Of a DNA stretch of 64,000 bases, positions 46,430 to 57,809 are shown one piece after another (within the stretch, counting starts at the first letter, position 1; the number at the start of each line of letters is the position of its first letter). Origin of the DNA: Deroplatys truncata (lineage: Eukaryota > Arthropoda > Insecta > Mantodea > Mantidae). Position numbers and translations under genes: made by a program. The notes under the pieces were generated by a model that was given only the letters and a program-made list of their open reading frames with translations, was not told the origin of the DNA and made no database searches. Location: positions 112,697,692-112,761,691 of the forward strand of contig CM060978.1 in assembly GCA_030765065.1 (NCBI GenBank), given 5' to 3'.

Positions 46430-47921
46430 TTCAGCTGAGATATAATGTCATATTTTAATCCTTTCTTAAGTAATCGTGCTCGCATGCTGGTTCCATTGAA
46501 TAGACTGAATGAAGCCTGACCAGAGCAGACTTAGGTCTTATTATCAACCTTTTGTCCTCGCCGATTTTAAACTTCTTGGCATTACGCACACATTTCTGTG
46601 ATAGTTCCTGCCAGTTGACCCATCTAAAATAAGTATTTAGAGTATGTAAAGTACCCTTCAGAGAAAAAGTATCATATCTTCTGGAAGTAACACAGTATCG
46701 AGTTTCCTGATTTTCTTTTCTACCAGACCAAAAGCTCTGTCAGCAGGTATGTAAGAATGACCTTTGACTGGGAAAAACCATTCAGTCTTAAAGTTATATG
46801 TTGATGCATGACATGCATCATAAACAGAACACAATAATTTTCATTTTGTGATCCATAGCTATCAAAAAAGAAGCGATTACACTGAATATTGTTTGCATCA
46901 CAATATAGCTTTAAGATTGAGTGAAAAAGTGCCAAATGCAAGAAGTTATTTCATTCTTCCACCCTCACTGTTCAACCACCTATAAAAATGTGTTGTTTCT
47001 GAAGAAATACTCTTTTCTGAATTATGTATGATTATACCTAATATATAATACTAGAGCTGCCGCGAACAATGCCTGATTGATGTGAGTGTGGGGTAGAGGC
47101 TGATTCTGCATTAAGTCAAAGTTAACGGTCACTGTCTGTGTCTCAAATGCGTTGAGGTTCTGGAAGAAAGCCTTGGCTCGTCTCTTGTGGATCATTCTTT
47201 CTACTATAAGTGTCTTTGTTAGTTCGACATCAGTAGCACCTCTAAACCGTACTTTAAATGCAGTGCAGTCACTGCAGGTATATTGCTTCACACTGCCAAA
47301 TCCAAGGTTGAATTTAGTGACAAAAATCTGTAACCATCAAGCAGTTAAATAGCCTACATTACTTTTATGATATAAGTATCTACCCAAAGTTATAATATGA
47401 AAAAATGTAAGGTATAAAAGCAGCAGGACACATAACAAGATATGAACATCTTACCTTGTGATAAAGACCATAGGTGCAGTGCGGTGATTGTGTACTCCCA
47501 GCTGCATTTTTCTCACAGAACATATTCCGCATCTTCCGGATATTCAAAGAAGGTGGAAGATACTTCTTCAGAGGTATCTTTTCTCGACCCTAATGCTGCT
47601 CTTTGTACTTGAAACTGTCTATGTGGGCGACAATTTCCTTATGCAGTTTCTTCATAGTGCCTTGATCTTTGCCCCACCTCTTGTTTCTGGAGAAGCTACA
47701 CCATTCTTCATTTTTTCGACTGCTGATGTTCCATTTTCCACCTACCAATATTGAATATACTAAGAAAGGTGGATTTGCATACTGGTAATTTATCATTTTC
47801 ATTGCGAACATAATAAGTTGTAGCTTTATCCTTGGAATTACCCTGTTCTTTCCCTTGATTTGGCCTCCTCCTTTGTGGAGTGGAAACATCAATGAAGTCC
47901 ATTAAGATGTTTCTCTGATTT
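46430..47921 (-). pseudogene. DUF7869-type protein, central and C-terminal part (second copy), decayed
   Basis: Minus-strand blocks in family order: NILMDFIDVSTPQRRRPNQG and NENDKLPVCKSTFLSIFNIG (47915-47740), then MKKLHKEIVAHIDSFKYKEQ. An exon ends HK at 47455 and resumes at 47327 with IFVTKFNLGFGSVKQYTCSD. Next are IVERMIHKRRAKAFF and NFDLMQNQPLPH (about 47215-47085), then FFFDSYGSQNENYCVLFMMH (near 46850), the place of the conserved D-C-GQN-N motif. A probable further intron follows LYI near 47045. Stops and frameshifts are frequent. The N-terminal exon lies at 49324-49569, separated by nested insertions. Confidence 0.65.
47328..47454 (-). other. Probable GT-AG intron in the DUF7869-type gene
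   Basis: On the minus strand the exon ends CACAAG followed by gtaagatg; the next exon follows ttgatggttacag. The 127-bp gap is phase 0, and joining the flanks continues the expected family segment (Y..Y followed by FVTKFNLGFG). An intron in a repetitive gene argues against spread by retroposition of its mRNA. Confidence 0.7.
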
Positions 47922-48094
47922 GTTGCAGTTTTGTTGTTGTTGTTCACCAATGCCACTGGGGATTAATTGTTCTGCATCATTTTCCCCCTGGCTTCCCAAT
48001 ATAAAGTCTGTAAGTTATCACTTTTAAGGCCTTTGCATTTGGCGAGATGCTGTTTGTTCAGGATGACATCTTCACAGAGAGTGCACTTGGGTTG
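47922..48094 (-). pseudogene. LINE C-terminal fragment, 3' half, with (AAC)n tail
   Basis: On the minus strand it reads CTLCEDVILNKQHLAKCKGL then YWEARGKMM, the Cys/His ending seen at the C-terminus of many RNase H-bearing LINE proteins, then an (AAC)n-type tail near 47930-47950. It adjoins the DUF7869-type gene at a shared attt. Confidence 0.6.
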
Positions 48095-49185
48095 AGACAG
48101 TATGTTTAATACTTAAAGATTTTAATCAAATTATATAAATATATATTTGAATAAGAGCCCGCCTTGAAACAATATGTGTATGTAATCATTTGAAAAATGT
48201 AAGTAACAGTCATTGCATATTCTTATATTATTGTATACATGTTCAATAATGTTATGTGAATATATTACGTAATTTAATAATGTAGGAGCTGTGAGAATAA
48301 TAAGTTAAAAGTTGCTAACAATGAGGTAACCTTGAGGCAATAATGAGTAAGGAAGTTTAAATGCTAATAGTGATTATTAGAGCGGAAATAATGTAATTTT
48401 AGTGACAGTTTAAAAATAGCCAATCAACAACCAGAAAAAGCTTTAGTTAAATGAAGGTATTCTATTGGAGTAGGATTAGCCAATCAGAGACTTCAAATAC
48501 ATAAATTTACAAGTTTAGACGGTTGAAATCTATTCAGTTGCCTGCAGTGTGTGCTCATAACTGGATGCGTTGCTTGTACGTCCTTGAGAGATTTAATATG
48601 TATTCGTGAGAGATGAAAATCGTATGTGTTATAAAAATGCAAGTATTAAATAAAAGAATCTCACAGCTCTCGATATCAGTGAAGTGCTATTTAATTTGTG
48701 TCAAGGATTAATAAAAAGGAGTGAATTAAAACTTAAAATCTGCGTAAGCCTACATTCTTGTCGCATCACGCCCTGCCAAGACTTCCTTGTCTCTAACAAT
48801 AATACTGACGCAGCCGAGGCAAACATAAATATATAATATCTAAAGAAACAGTCAAATTACAAAGCTATTATTTTTAAACTTGGGACAAAGGCCACCTGAA
48901 AGTACATTTGGGGCGAAGGCTACCGGAAACCGGGTACCATACGTGCGGTTGCAACTACTACAAGTTCGGCTCCCCAACAGTTAAAATACGATACAACTCC
49001 TTCAATACAAACTACTTCAAATCGGCTTTTCATACGTAGCAGCAACAAAAACCTATTTCTCAAATTGGCGTCCATATGTAGTGCTAATAAATAAGATACA
49101 ACAAACGACAAAAAAAAAAAAGCTTCTTCAAATTGGCGCCCAGAACGTGGGGCAAACTCCTACAACAAATCAACTTCCTCAAGGT
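48095..49185 (+). mobile_element. LTR-like insert with primer-binding-site-like motif
   Basis: About 1.1 kb splitting the LINE fragment. It contains an LTR-like segment starting tgtaggagctgtgagaa (48282) with an inverted counterpart ctcacagctc (about 48661), a TATA-like ttataaaaa near 48630 and aaataaaag near 48648. Near the right end is the motif at 49134-49152. No internal gag-pol is present, so this looks like a solo or deleted LTR element. The exact ends and target duplication are unresolved. Confidence 0.5.
49134..49152 (+). other. Primer-binding-site-like motif
   Basis: The sequence TGGCGCCCAGAACGTGGGG closely resembles retroelement primer-binding sites of the TGGCGCCCAACGTGGGG type, with two extra bases. 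It lies directly after an LTR-like ...ttcaa end. Two shorter echoes (aattggcg, aatcggct) occur upstream at about 49067 and 49020. Confidence 0.55.
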
Positions 49186-49322
49186 GTAGGTAGGCATCGT
49201 ATCTTGTAGAGGTGTTCTGCGAGGCAATCGTGGCCAGTTGCTATCCTAAATAAGGCCCTGCAGTTTTCCTTAGCATCTTTTGTATATCAACTCTATCTTT
49301 AATATTCTTATAATCTTTATCT
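49186..49322 (-). pseudogene. LINE C-terminal fragment, 5' half
   Basis: The minus strand reads LATGHDCLAEHLYKIRCLPTP, a segment found shortly before the terminal Cys/His motif in some insect LINE RNase H proteins. It continues at 48094 across the LTR-like insert into CTLCEDVILNKQHL. The rest of the LINE is absent (5' truncation). Confidence 0.6.
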
Positions 49323-49323
49323 T

Positions 49324-49569
49324 TTAATTTATCTTCTTCGTCAAGTCTCTGCTGTCAATGTTGCAGTAATTTGAATGACGCCCCTTAATATCATAATATG
49401 AAAGCATTGCCGCCTTGCAAAAATTAGTGTTATGATTACAAGGCATGGAAAGTACTTTCGCGATATAATCCAGTCTGTTTTGTTTACGAAAGTTTTTCCG
49501 CCAAAAATTTCTTGAGACGCTAGTAGTTACGGGTTCTTCTGTGTATTCATCAGATATGCCACACTCCAT
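49324..49569 (-). pseudogene. DUF7869-type protein, N-terminal exon (second copy)
   Basis: An 81-codon minus-strand frame starting at the ATG at 49567-49569. RNFWRKNFRKQNRLDYIAKV, then PCNHNTNFCKAAMLSYYDI, match the family's N-terminal basic/Cys region, and SQWAKNIKKNKAREGDDY of the 37.9 kb copy is its counterpart. The frame's end DLTKKIN joins in phase to QRNILMDFIDV at 47918 if the LINE fragment is removed at the shared attt. This supports an insertion into one original gene. Confidence 0.65.
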
Positions 49570-50035
49570 TTTGAATATATCACCATATAAACACTAACTC
49601 ACAACAACGAAAACATGAGAAAACACAAATAACACGTTAATAACCAAGAAACTAAATACAGACAGCCATGACAGTTTTAAGAGAGTGAATCATGTGAATA
49701 GGAAGAGAGACGCCATTGTTTAAATGGATTTGGTATTTCTTGGCATCAACATGAACATGGATGTGGTACTTATAGAAACAAAATGTGAATCGTGAGGACC
49801 TCTATGAACAAGATTTGGTACTTTATGTTCAAAATTGCTTCACAAACAGCTTCTGACAAGTGATAAAGAAGTGCTGCCATCTGTAACCCAATTTTCAAAC
49901 TTTTGGATTTGGTACCTTTTGGAAATACCTCTACATACCTATGTAGCAAGAGCGGGAGTTAAACATTATTAAAGGGAGAGAGTGAGTGAGAGAGAGAACA
50001 TGCTGTCCAGAAAAGCCCCTTTATTTTCTAGCACC
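49570..50035. other. Unassigned stretch upstream of the DUF7869-type gene
   Basis: Any 5' region of the minus-strand gene would lie here. A GA-rich block lies at 49975-49999. No R900 arm is visible. Confidence 0.4.
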
Positions 50036-50039
50036 ATAA

Positions 50040-50400
50040 GTATTTGTGTAACCCACGGTAACGTGTGAGGCTCACATTCTGGAGGTCCCGAGTTCAATAT
50101 CTCTCGAATGCCCACTCTAGCCTTGGGTCTTTCGTGGTTTTCCCTGGTCGGTAGGCGAATGCTAAAGGTGGTTTATCTATGTCATGACTTCCTAGATGGC
50201 GCAGTTGTTTGCTCAAAGGAAATCGTAATTTACATAAACACCAGAAGGCTCTCTGGTTATAGGGTCGTTCATCGCACACTGGGCAGCTCCGGCAGTAGGT
50301 CGGGTCTTCGAGCTGGAATTGTTCGGAACTTCTGCCAGTCTCTATAGCCTGTCTGCCTGTTGCCTCCGGTGGTTCCTTCGATTTATTTTATTCTCTATGG
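50040..50400 (+). mobile_element. SINE-B copy 3, diverged
   Basis: Degenerate tRNA-like head (cacggtaacgtgtgaggctc, then gtcccgagttcaata at 50085-50099) followed by the family block gtggttttccctggtcggtaggcgaatgc (50132-50160). The body is partly recognisable. Confidence 0.65.
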
Positions 50401-51115
50401 GAGGGGGATAGACGCAACGGGGTATAGGTAGCGGTGTGCTAGATGTCCTCTTCCGTTATATATCCTATATCTATTTTATGTGTATATTTGTTTATAAAGT
50501 TTCAACCACGTTCTACTGTTATGCGATACCTATATGCACAGCTGCAAACAAATGATTACACAAACATTCAGTGCGCTGTCAAAGTAGGAGGATTGGGTAA
50601 AACTAAAGAAAGTAAAATCAAATAAACGAAGAAACAAATGGCCAAATATTGAAACCGGTATTTTTACCTCCTGTATACTTAAGAGGGCTTATTACAAAAT
50701 CCAAGGAAAAAGGTAAAGCAAATAATAAGTAAACAAATCTATAAAAGATATGAGACCCTCATTGGCGCATTTTAGGTTGTTAGCCAATACTACATTGATT
50801 TACCCAAGCCATTGCGTAGCTTGAGAGCTAGAGGCCAATGATAGTTTACACAGCATCTTTTGATAGCGTTCGCGCAATAAAAGGTTTTTTTTCATTCTAT
50901 AGTGGTTTTAATAGCTCAATAATTTCTAAAGTGGAGTTTAAAAGCGTGGTAACGATTATTTCTGTCTTGAAGACCTTCAACCAAAACACAATGTTCCGTT
51001 AATCCTGGATGATAACTGGGACCAACGTTATAGACTGTTCTTAAAGTGCAGGTGGTATGCTCACCAAATTGTACAGATCAGGTATATATAAACGGAATTA
51101 GCAGTTAGATGTCAC

Positions 51116-51149
<34 letters not shown>

Positions 51150-51190
51150 TACTTTCTTTGTTTTAACGCAGGTATAGTCGCAGAAGAAAT
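50401..51190. other. Unassigned stretch with a (TTA)n microsatellite
   Basis: A (TTA)n run of about 13 units lies at 51113-51151. Nothing else is recognised. Confidence 0.45.
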
Positions 51191-51194
51191 AATT

Positions 51195-51440
51195 ATATTA
51201 TACAAAAAATTCGACATTCAGATGTCATGAAAATATGCGTTCTGAGGCCCTCTGTACCCGAAAAAAGGTTTTTGAAAAGGTCCTTACTTGTGTGTGAACA
51301 GCATAAACCAAAGATGAAAAGACCTGAAAAATACCAAGTTTTTTATTCAAGATCATTATCTTCCAAGGATGTGAAAAGAAGAAGATTTAAAATATCTCCT
51401 AACTCAAACAACTCGTTGCATGGAAAATGTTTGTTTTTTC
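51195..51440 (+). repeat. R900 repeat, diverged fragment
   Basis: Matches the outer third of R900: aaaattcgacattcagat, atgcgttctgaggccc, gtgtgtgaacagcataaacc, then tcttccaaggatgtgaaaag. Orientation is that of the left arm. Confidence 0.6.
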
Positions 51441-52225
51441 TTTTCCAAAGGTAAAGTCAACTTAAGCTGAAGATGGGAGAAACACGTCTCCCGAAAGCGC
51501 TTCTGAGATAACACCTAGCGCAGATGTGGTGGAAATTAAAATGTAACGACTCACTATAATTATACACAAGTGGTCTAGAGCCCCATGATATATTTTAAAT
51601 TGGATGCGGATCCCTCTATTATGCATGGAAACTCAAACACACCCCACTTCCCCGATATAAAAATAACATCAAAAAATGAACAAGGCATTCGGGTGACAAG
51701 AAAGCAAGATTAATTACACTCATATCCTGACAATAACAAGCAGGGGGACAATGTTAACTGCCATCCTTTTTTCAACAAATAATACAAAATTTATGACATG
51801 TCCCATTGTTCTCAGGAATGCAGGAGTTGGGGTATGCTAAGTTTTTGCACTCATCCGGGTTCGAATACAGGCTCTCTAGTCTAAGTCCTCAAAAATACAC
51901 TACTAACATCATTGTGAATTAAATAGAAAATAAAATGTTTCTACTTTAACGTTCCTTTTCACCACACTAGCTTACAGAGACGGTAAACTGTGTCAAATGC
52001 AAAGATTAACATCGTGGATATTACTTTAATAGCACTAGTAGCACACGAACAAAACTGTATATATTTACAGAAATTAAACATATTTTCCTTAACAAAAATG
52101 TACCAAATGTGAAATGCCATAGCAATTTGCTTACAATAAATACAGTAATAATGATGCTGATGCTGCTGCTGATGATGATGATAATAATAATGCAAACCTT
52201 TTAAGTGACTTCGTTTTTTATTTCT
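51441..52225. other. Unassigned stretch with a short (GAT)n/(ATA)n run
   Basis: A trinucleotide-rich run (gatgctgctgatgatgatgat-like) lies at 52150-52195. No gene is recognised. Confidence 0.4.
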
Positions 52226-52249
52226 TTAATAGGAAGACCCCAGCGTTGA

Positions 52250-52693
52250 TTTTCAGTGATCTCATTTAGTTTCGGAGTCACTGTGGAAACTAAAGACCTG
52301 CAAATTTGAGGTCATCTCCTCAAACCCTCCAAGACTTCCCAGTCATGTCTAAATGTCTCTGTGGTGCGTTCTTGACGTTGTTCTCAGTCCCGAACCATTA
52401 ATGCCCAGACGTTCTCAATTGGATTCAGGTCCGGAAACTTCGCAGGTCATTCCAAAAGCGAAATGGTGGTCCGGGATGTGTGCACACTGTTGTCGTGCAA
52501 AATGCATCACAGGCATTTCCTCTTCCGTGTAGGTAGATCGCACTGTTGGAAGCATGGATTCTTCAAAGACTGCAACATATTTCTGGGATTCCGTGTTAGA
52601 GGAGACTTCAACAAGCTCCCCTACTCCACCGGCGCTCATCCGGCGCCATACCTTTAAGAAGATCTTGCCACTCCGTGCAGTGGCAACAACGTA
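52250..52693 (-). pseudogene. Tc1-like transposase relic, C-terminal half (split by SINE-A)
   Basis: The minus strand reads VVATARSGKIFLKVWRRMSAG next to the SINE. Then come YTEEEMPVMH and a broken DNASIHTSRTT-like block (second catalytic Asp), followed by LNPIEN-like sequence near 52400 and GGFEEMTSNLQVFS near the end. It continues the frame from 53008 once the SINE and one copy of its 12-bp duplication are removed. Stops and shifts are frequent. Confidence 0.75.
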
Positions 52694-52705
52694 ATTAGGG
52701 TCGAA

Positions 52706-52995
52706 ATAAAACTGAAATTGAATTTTATTTATGGACGCTCTTTAACTACTATGGTTTTTAGCGTCCCATTCTATATTGGGCGTGAAAGACCGGTAATTTT
52801 GCTCAGAGGCCTCTTTATCAGGCTTAAGGTTCTTTTACATGCCGTAAATCTACGACACGGGACCACGGCTTTACTTCCCTTCGGCTTTACGCCCGAAAAA
52901 AATCCATCGCCCTCCGCCGGATTTGAACCCGCGACCTTGGGAACTAGAGGCTAGCACGGTACCACTAGTCCACGGAGACCAACATTATTATTATT
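52706..52995 (-). mobile_element. SINE-A copy 5 with perfect 12-bp target-site duplication
   Basis: Near full-length copy. attagggtcgaa occurs at 52694-52705 and 52996-53007 exactly. Removing the element and one repeat rejoins the Tc1-like transposase frame. A deletion has removed part of the 'ccttccgaaggaagcc' segment. Confidence 0.93.
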
Positions 52996-53007
52996 ATTAG
53001 GGTCGAA

Positions 53008-53560
53008 GCGAGTGTTGCCGGGTCACCACAAAGACAGTCTCTCAACTTCATCTAGGGAAACTATTTTTTGCCAGACAATATTATCATCCCGCAGAAATCT
53101 TGACTTGCTGACAGATGCTGGAGGCAGAAGGCCACGCAAGTTTTCCTGTGTTCTTGCTTAAGGGCACCCTTTCTCGCAGGTCTGCGATGTCGGATGTCAG
53201 CAGCATGCAGTCGTCGACGAACCGTCTTAGAATCCACTGGGAGATTTAGAATTCTTGTTATTCTTGTCGCTGGAAGGAAGGAATTCTCATCGCGGACCTC
53301 TAGAATAGCTCTGTAGTCCTCTGCTGTCTTCTTTGACCTTCTCTACTTTTGCTTTGTGTTAAGGCCTCTTCGCCCTCCTCCTGGAACCTTTTAACCCATA
53401 GGCCACAGTCTGTTCTGCATGCCCAACTGCCTGGCATATTTGAGCCACTGTGCGGCCACATTCCCATATCCCTACAATGCGGCCCCTGGTTACTTCACTT
53501 GTGTACGACGTGGTGTAAGGAATTTTAGTAGTGTGGGCTTCCATATTCCTCATTTGGTGA
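53008..53560 (-). pseudogene. Tc1-like transposase relic, N-terminal half (split by SINE-A)
   Basis: The minus-strand start (53553) gives SEVTRGRIVGIWECGRTVAQ and ICQAVGHAEQTVAYGLK, the paired helix-turn-helix of Tc1-type transposases. Then come DENSFLPATRITRILNLP-like and KTVRRRLHAADIRHRRP-like blocks, and KIVSLDEVERLSLW with PGNTRFDP, the region of the first catalytic Asp, adjoining the SINE. Frameshifts are present. Terminal repeats were not identified. Confidence 0.8.
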
Positions 53561-53664
53561 TTGCTAGCTCGTAGGCCAACACAAAGTTATGACAATGTCA
53601 CATGATAAGGTCCTCTGATTTCATCCTACCGTGTAAAACAAACCATAAGACATTTAGAATAGTG

Positions 53665-53745
53665 TGGTTAGTTCTTTGGAGTAATGGTTATAGACTGCTG
53701 GCTTATGAAATTAGGATTCCGGGTTCAGCTCTCGGCTGGAGGAGA
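53665..53745 (+). repeat. tRNA-like degenerate SINE head
   Basis: ggagtaatggttatagactgc is followed after about 25 bases by ttccgggttcagctc, resembling A and B boxes at tRNA spacing. There is no acceptor-stem pairing, so it is not a tRNA gene. The SINE family is unassigned. Confidence 0.45.
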
Positions 53746-54117
53746 ATGTTTATGGCGTTTAATTATGTCTGTTTTATATTCCCCGGAGAGTAAGGAAGAA
53801 TTAGAGACAAGCATAAATAGTTTCTGGTTGAATGAAAGAGTAAAGTATGTTTTTCTTAATTTGACTGAGAACACGCACTATGGAGCTTAATTTGGTGATA
53901 TTGCTTCTAAACGTTTACTGCGCACATAAAGTAGGCGCAAAATTTGGGAACATCCCAAATATTCGATTTATAGGCTCCTGGCCTTCCTTGTAGATGGATT
54001 TAGTTCTGGAAAGGAGATACTCGGATGTTTCTAGCGCTCCGGAATTTCAAACACCTGAGATAGCCTAAAAGCAAGTCTCTCGAGCTCAAATGTATTAATG
54101 TGAAAGTCTAGAGCTCG

Positions 54118-54185
54118 ATACCGCAGTAGCTCTTTGGTAGAGCAACGGCTTCTAAAATTGAAGTACGGAGATTCAAATACCGACA
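54118..54185 (+). repeat. tRNA-like degenerate SINE head
   Basis: The stretch tagctctttggtagagcaac resembles a tRNA D-arm, and ggagattcaaatacc resembles a T-arm. Acceptor-stem pairing is absent, as expected for a decayed SINE head. Confidence 0.5.
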
Positions 54186-54189
54186 GATG

Positions 54190-57100
54190 TTACGCTTTTG
54201 TTTGCTTCTTTCTTTCTTTCCTTCCGGATTCTACCTATAGTGCATTTACTTTAATGTGAAACATGGAGTGTAGAAAGAGATAGCATTATATTTCACACGA
54301 CAGTTGTTAATCCTTAACTGCCTAATCTCAAAACCTTTACTATTGGAACTTACTAGTTAAAATCTGGGTAAGGTTGAAACATAGAATTTAGAAGAGAACA
54401 ACCAACACCGGCTTGTAACTACACGAAAGCCAATGAAGCAAGGACGGCCGAAGACATCAGGATATTTTACATACTTCACTGCCAAAAGTACAGCTGGCAA
54501 CAAGTACAACTGTACTGAGAGTCTAGGCAGTGAAGGGTGACCGTGACAGGATTTGTCAGCTCTCGGAACGTCATTAGTGCACCTCCATTCTTAGATTGGT
54601 CAGGTAGAGTCAAAATGGTCATCTTTCAACTTAAACCTCACGCCGTACTGTAAATGAAGAAGCTTGTTTCAGAACTTCAGTGTATTACAACGTTCGGAAA
54701 GTATACGACAGAATTGTTTAGTTAAATGAAGCTGTTTCATTTTACAGGCATAAACCAACTATTGGTAATTGAATAGCTGATTATAACCAAATGTAAGCAT
54801 GTTTTACGTTTGTCGTATACTTCATATTATTTTACTGATGCAAGCTTGGAAAGTAAATTAAAAAAAAATTAAAAAATACTGTTTATTAACCCATTAGGGT
54901 GCTACTAAACGCTGGAGTAGGTGCTCTTAAACTACTTCCATTACTACCGCCATCACTATCATAAGTTTTGTTGATAATATTTGTTAGTTAAGAGCGAAAA
55001 GTCAATATGACCATTATGCCATATAATTTTATGCGTATTTAAACAGAATTTAGTTGTAACAATTGCTAAAAAAAAAGCATCCTAGCAGCAATTTTTATTC
55101 TTAATTAAATTAGAAAACGTATCGTCTGACACATTTCAGTTGCATAAATGCCCTGTGCTAAAAGTGCATAGTTCTTTCTCCCTTGCTCTCCCTTCAAATT
55201 ATAAAAGCAAGTAAGTGATTTTTAGAAAAAAAAGTTTCTTAAATTAAGTTTCTATCGTGTAGACTACGATCTCATAGAGTAATGGCGTTAAGATAGCAAT
55301 GTAGAACGTAGAAGTCAACAACCTACTGCAGATAAGCGATCTTACCCCGTATAAACCTGTGGCTCTGCTCTCCACTGCTTAAACACATTTAAGCAAACAT
55401 TTGAGTAAACACAAATATGAAAATTACGAGCTATGCTACTGAAGAATACCTCGTGGTCTTGCTTGCTGTGGCATATCGGTCTTATCTTTCGTGGCGTGAG
55501 AGACTGCGGGGTCAAGTCCTATCTCGGACACGTAATGTGGTGGTGCTGGTAGTGAGTGATTTCTTCGGGGTATGTAAGTAAATCAAATGCTTGAACATTG
55601 GACGAATAGTAAACAACATATTATGAGCAAAAGCCAAAATTTGATAAGCAATGCTACAACATCTGAATTAGAATCTCGTATGCCTACGCGTAACAATTTG
55701 CGACAAATTACGAACATTTTCAATTTCTTCTTTGAAAAATGTTTTCAGCACTTCGTCGTTCGTGCGACTTTGTGAGGCTTTCGGCTGTCGTCAGGTGCAT
55801 GTTCTGGGGAAAACAAAACGAATACGTTATATTTGTGCATTAATGGAAGTTGGCCATACTTTAAGGTTGATTTTGACTAGGACCTGCTGAAAAGCGTCAG
55901 ATATCTCAGTCAGTCATTTCGGATAATAATTTATGCTATTTATTTGTCATACATTAAAAGAATATTAAAAACCTGCATTCATTGAGAGGTGTTTTGATAT
56001 GCTAGAGAATATTGTGGAATACGGAATGTACAGCTTTTACCTAATAGCAACACGGCGACCAAGTTCATGTGAATGCTTCCGTATGTTTTCAAATGAAATA
56101 TTTTGATGAATGATAAATGGTCTCCGAGATGTTCGATTCTCACATTCAGATACGTTCTCTGGCAGGGGATGTAGTGTGGTGGATGCCCGATCAGTTTGCG
56201 GAACTTTTTTGTAACACTTCTGTCTAGTGAAGCAGAGCAGTAAGTGAAAGTGTCGCTGCTTGTCAAGGAAGCGAAGAAGCATGATAACACCGAAGTCTCT
56301 GTAATCTGTACTTATTGAGCAACATGATTTGTGCCGTCGAGTATCAGTTAAACACCAATCTTGGTTGTAGTTTTATTCAGTTCCATTATAGTGCTTTGTT
56401 TTCTTCAATACATACGTATGCGACTTTGACAAACTTTTATTTCCTACTACATCTGGTTTCGGTACTTTACAAAAGGGACCCACTTTTATCAACATATGGA
56501 TAAACCATGGTAAACTTAATTAGTAATTTACAAGTAAATAAGGGAAGGTAATAATAGAAATTATAGAACTAGTCCTCTTCGTTTACTTCCATATTACTTT
56601 ATAATAAACAAGTGAAGCACAATCCTCCTTATTTACTTGTAAATTATTTTTTCGACGGCAGTGTTTCTTTTTTATCTACTTCTCGTTCTTGTTGACATAT
56701 GTAAAGTTAAATTCCCTGCATTTAGTAAAGGTAACCTAACCTATCTACATGCTTTGATTATTTTACTGTACGTATGTGCATGGATATATTAAATCCTCTA
56801 ACTTTTGATACATTTATCATTGCAGACAGGGAATATAATCATATTTTCTGGCTGAATTTTATCATTTAAATCTTACCTGGATCTTTACTTCCTTTTTATT
56901 TGTTAATGTTTACCTACAATTTAATTCATGCAGCAGCTAAGTATGAGCTGCAAATTGTTGTTATCTTTAAGATCAACAACCAGGCGCCATCAAGGTTAAT
57001 GTTGGTGACCTTCTACTGGAATCACCATGTTCAACAGGAGTTAGTAATTAATTTTATTTTCCTCTAAGTACTATTTCTAATATTCACTATCGTCGAAAAA

Positions 57101-57780
57101 TGGTGTGTAATATATACGCGTTAAGTATATAAAATCTCGGACTCGGCTTCGTATCGTATTTTGAATCTCTTCCTCGTTCTCCAATGATGCAGTTACTACG
57201 ATTGTATTTCAAAGCACTATTATCACATTTAAAACGTTGGTATATCAACTGTTCCTGCATAGATGTTCCCGCAGTTAGCGTAGTGCGCTTACCAACTTCA
57301 GCATTACATACGTCAATATTTATTTACAACAAAAATGACATTCGGCATATCATGAACAAAAATATTGTACGTTACAAGAATTGAACATTTCAATTTATTT
57401 CAACTCATTCGCAAAACTTCATTTCAATCCTCATAACGTAAATTACTAATTCCATAGTGAACTACCCTGATGCCAAAATACCATTCCTTAAAGTTTTGCT
57501 TATATGCATTATTTATGTGTTATGCCTTTATTATACGCATGCACCATCGTATTATGTAAAAGTAACTGCTAATTTATCTTACTTTTACACTGTGTATTCC
57601 AAATTGCATAATTTACATTACTCCTGCCTAAGTTATGAACTATACTAGACATTATATCCTACAGAGAGTCTAATCTGTGGTTCTTATAGGAGGGCACGGC
57701 AATGGAATAAGACGGTTTTTACAGACCTGTTACGGGACTCTCAGAACGAATTAAAAGAAAACACATTTACTGGAAGCCAG
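54190..57780. other. Long unassigned AT-rich stretch
   Basis: A weak tRNA-like pair lies at 55450-55535 (ggtcttgcttgctgtggca and ctgcggggtcaagtcc). Overlapping minus-strand frames at 55979-56290 (103 and 81 codons) have no family signature I can name. Nothing else is recognised. Confidence 0.4.
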
Positions 57781-57809
57781 CTAGTACAATATAGTTTATT
57801 AATGTCTCA

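Noticed and set aside
55979..56290. Overlapping 103- and 81-codon minus-strand frames as a GIY-YIG or transposase fragment
   Set aside because: I tried several family patterns and none fitted at catalytic positions.
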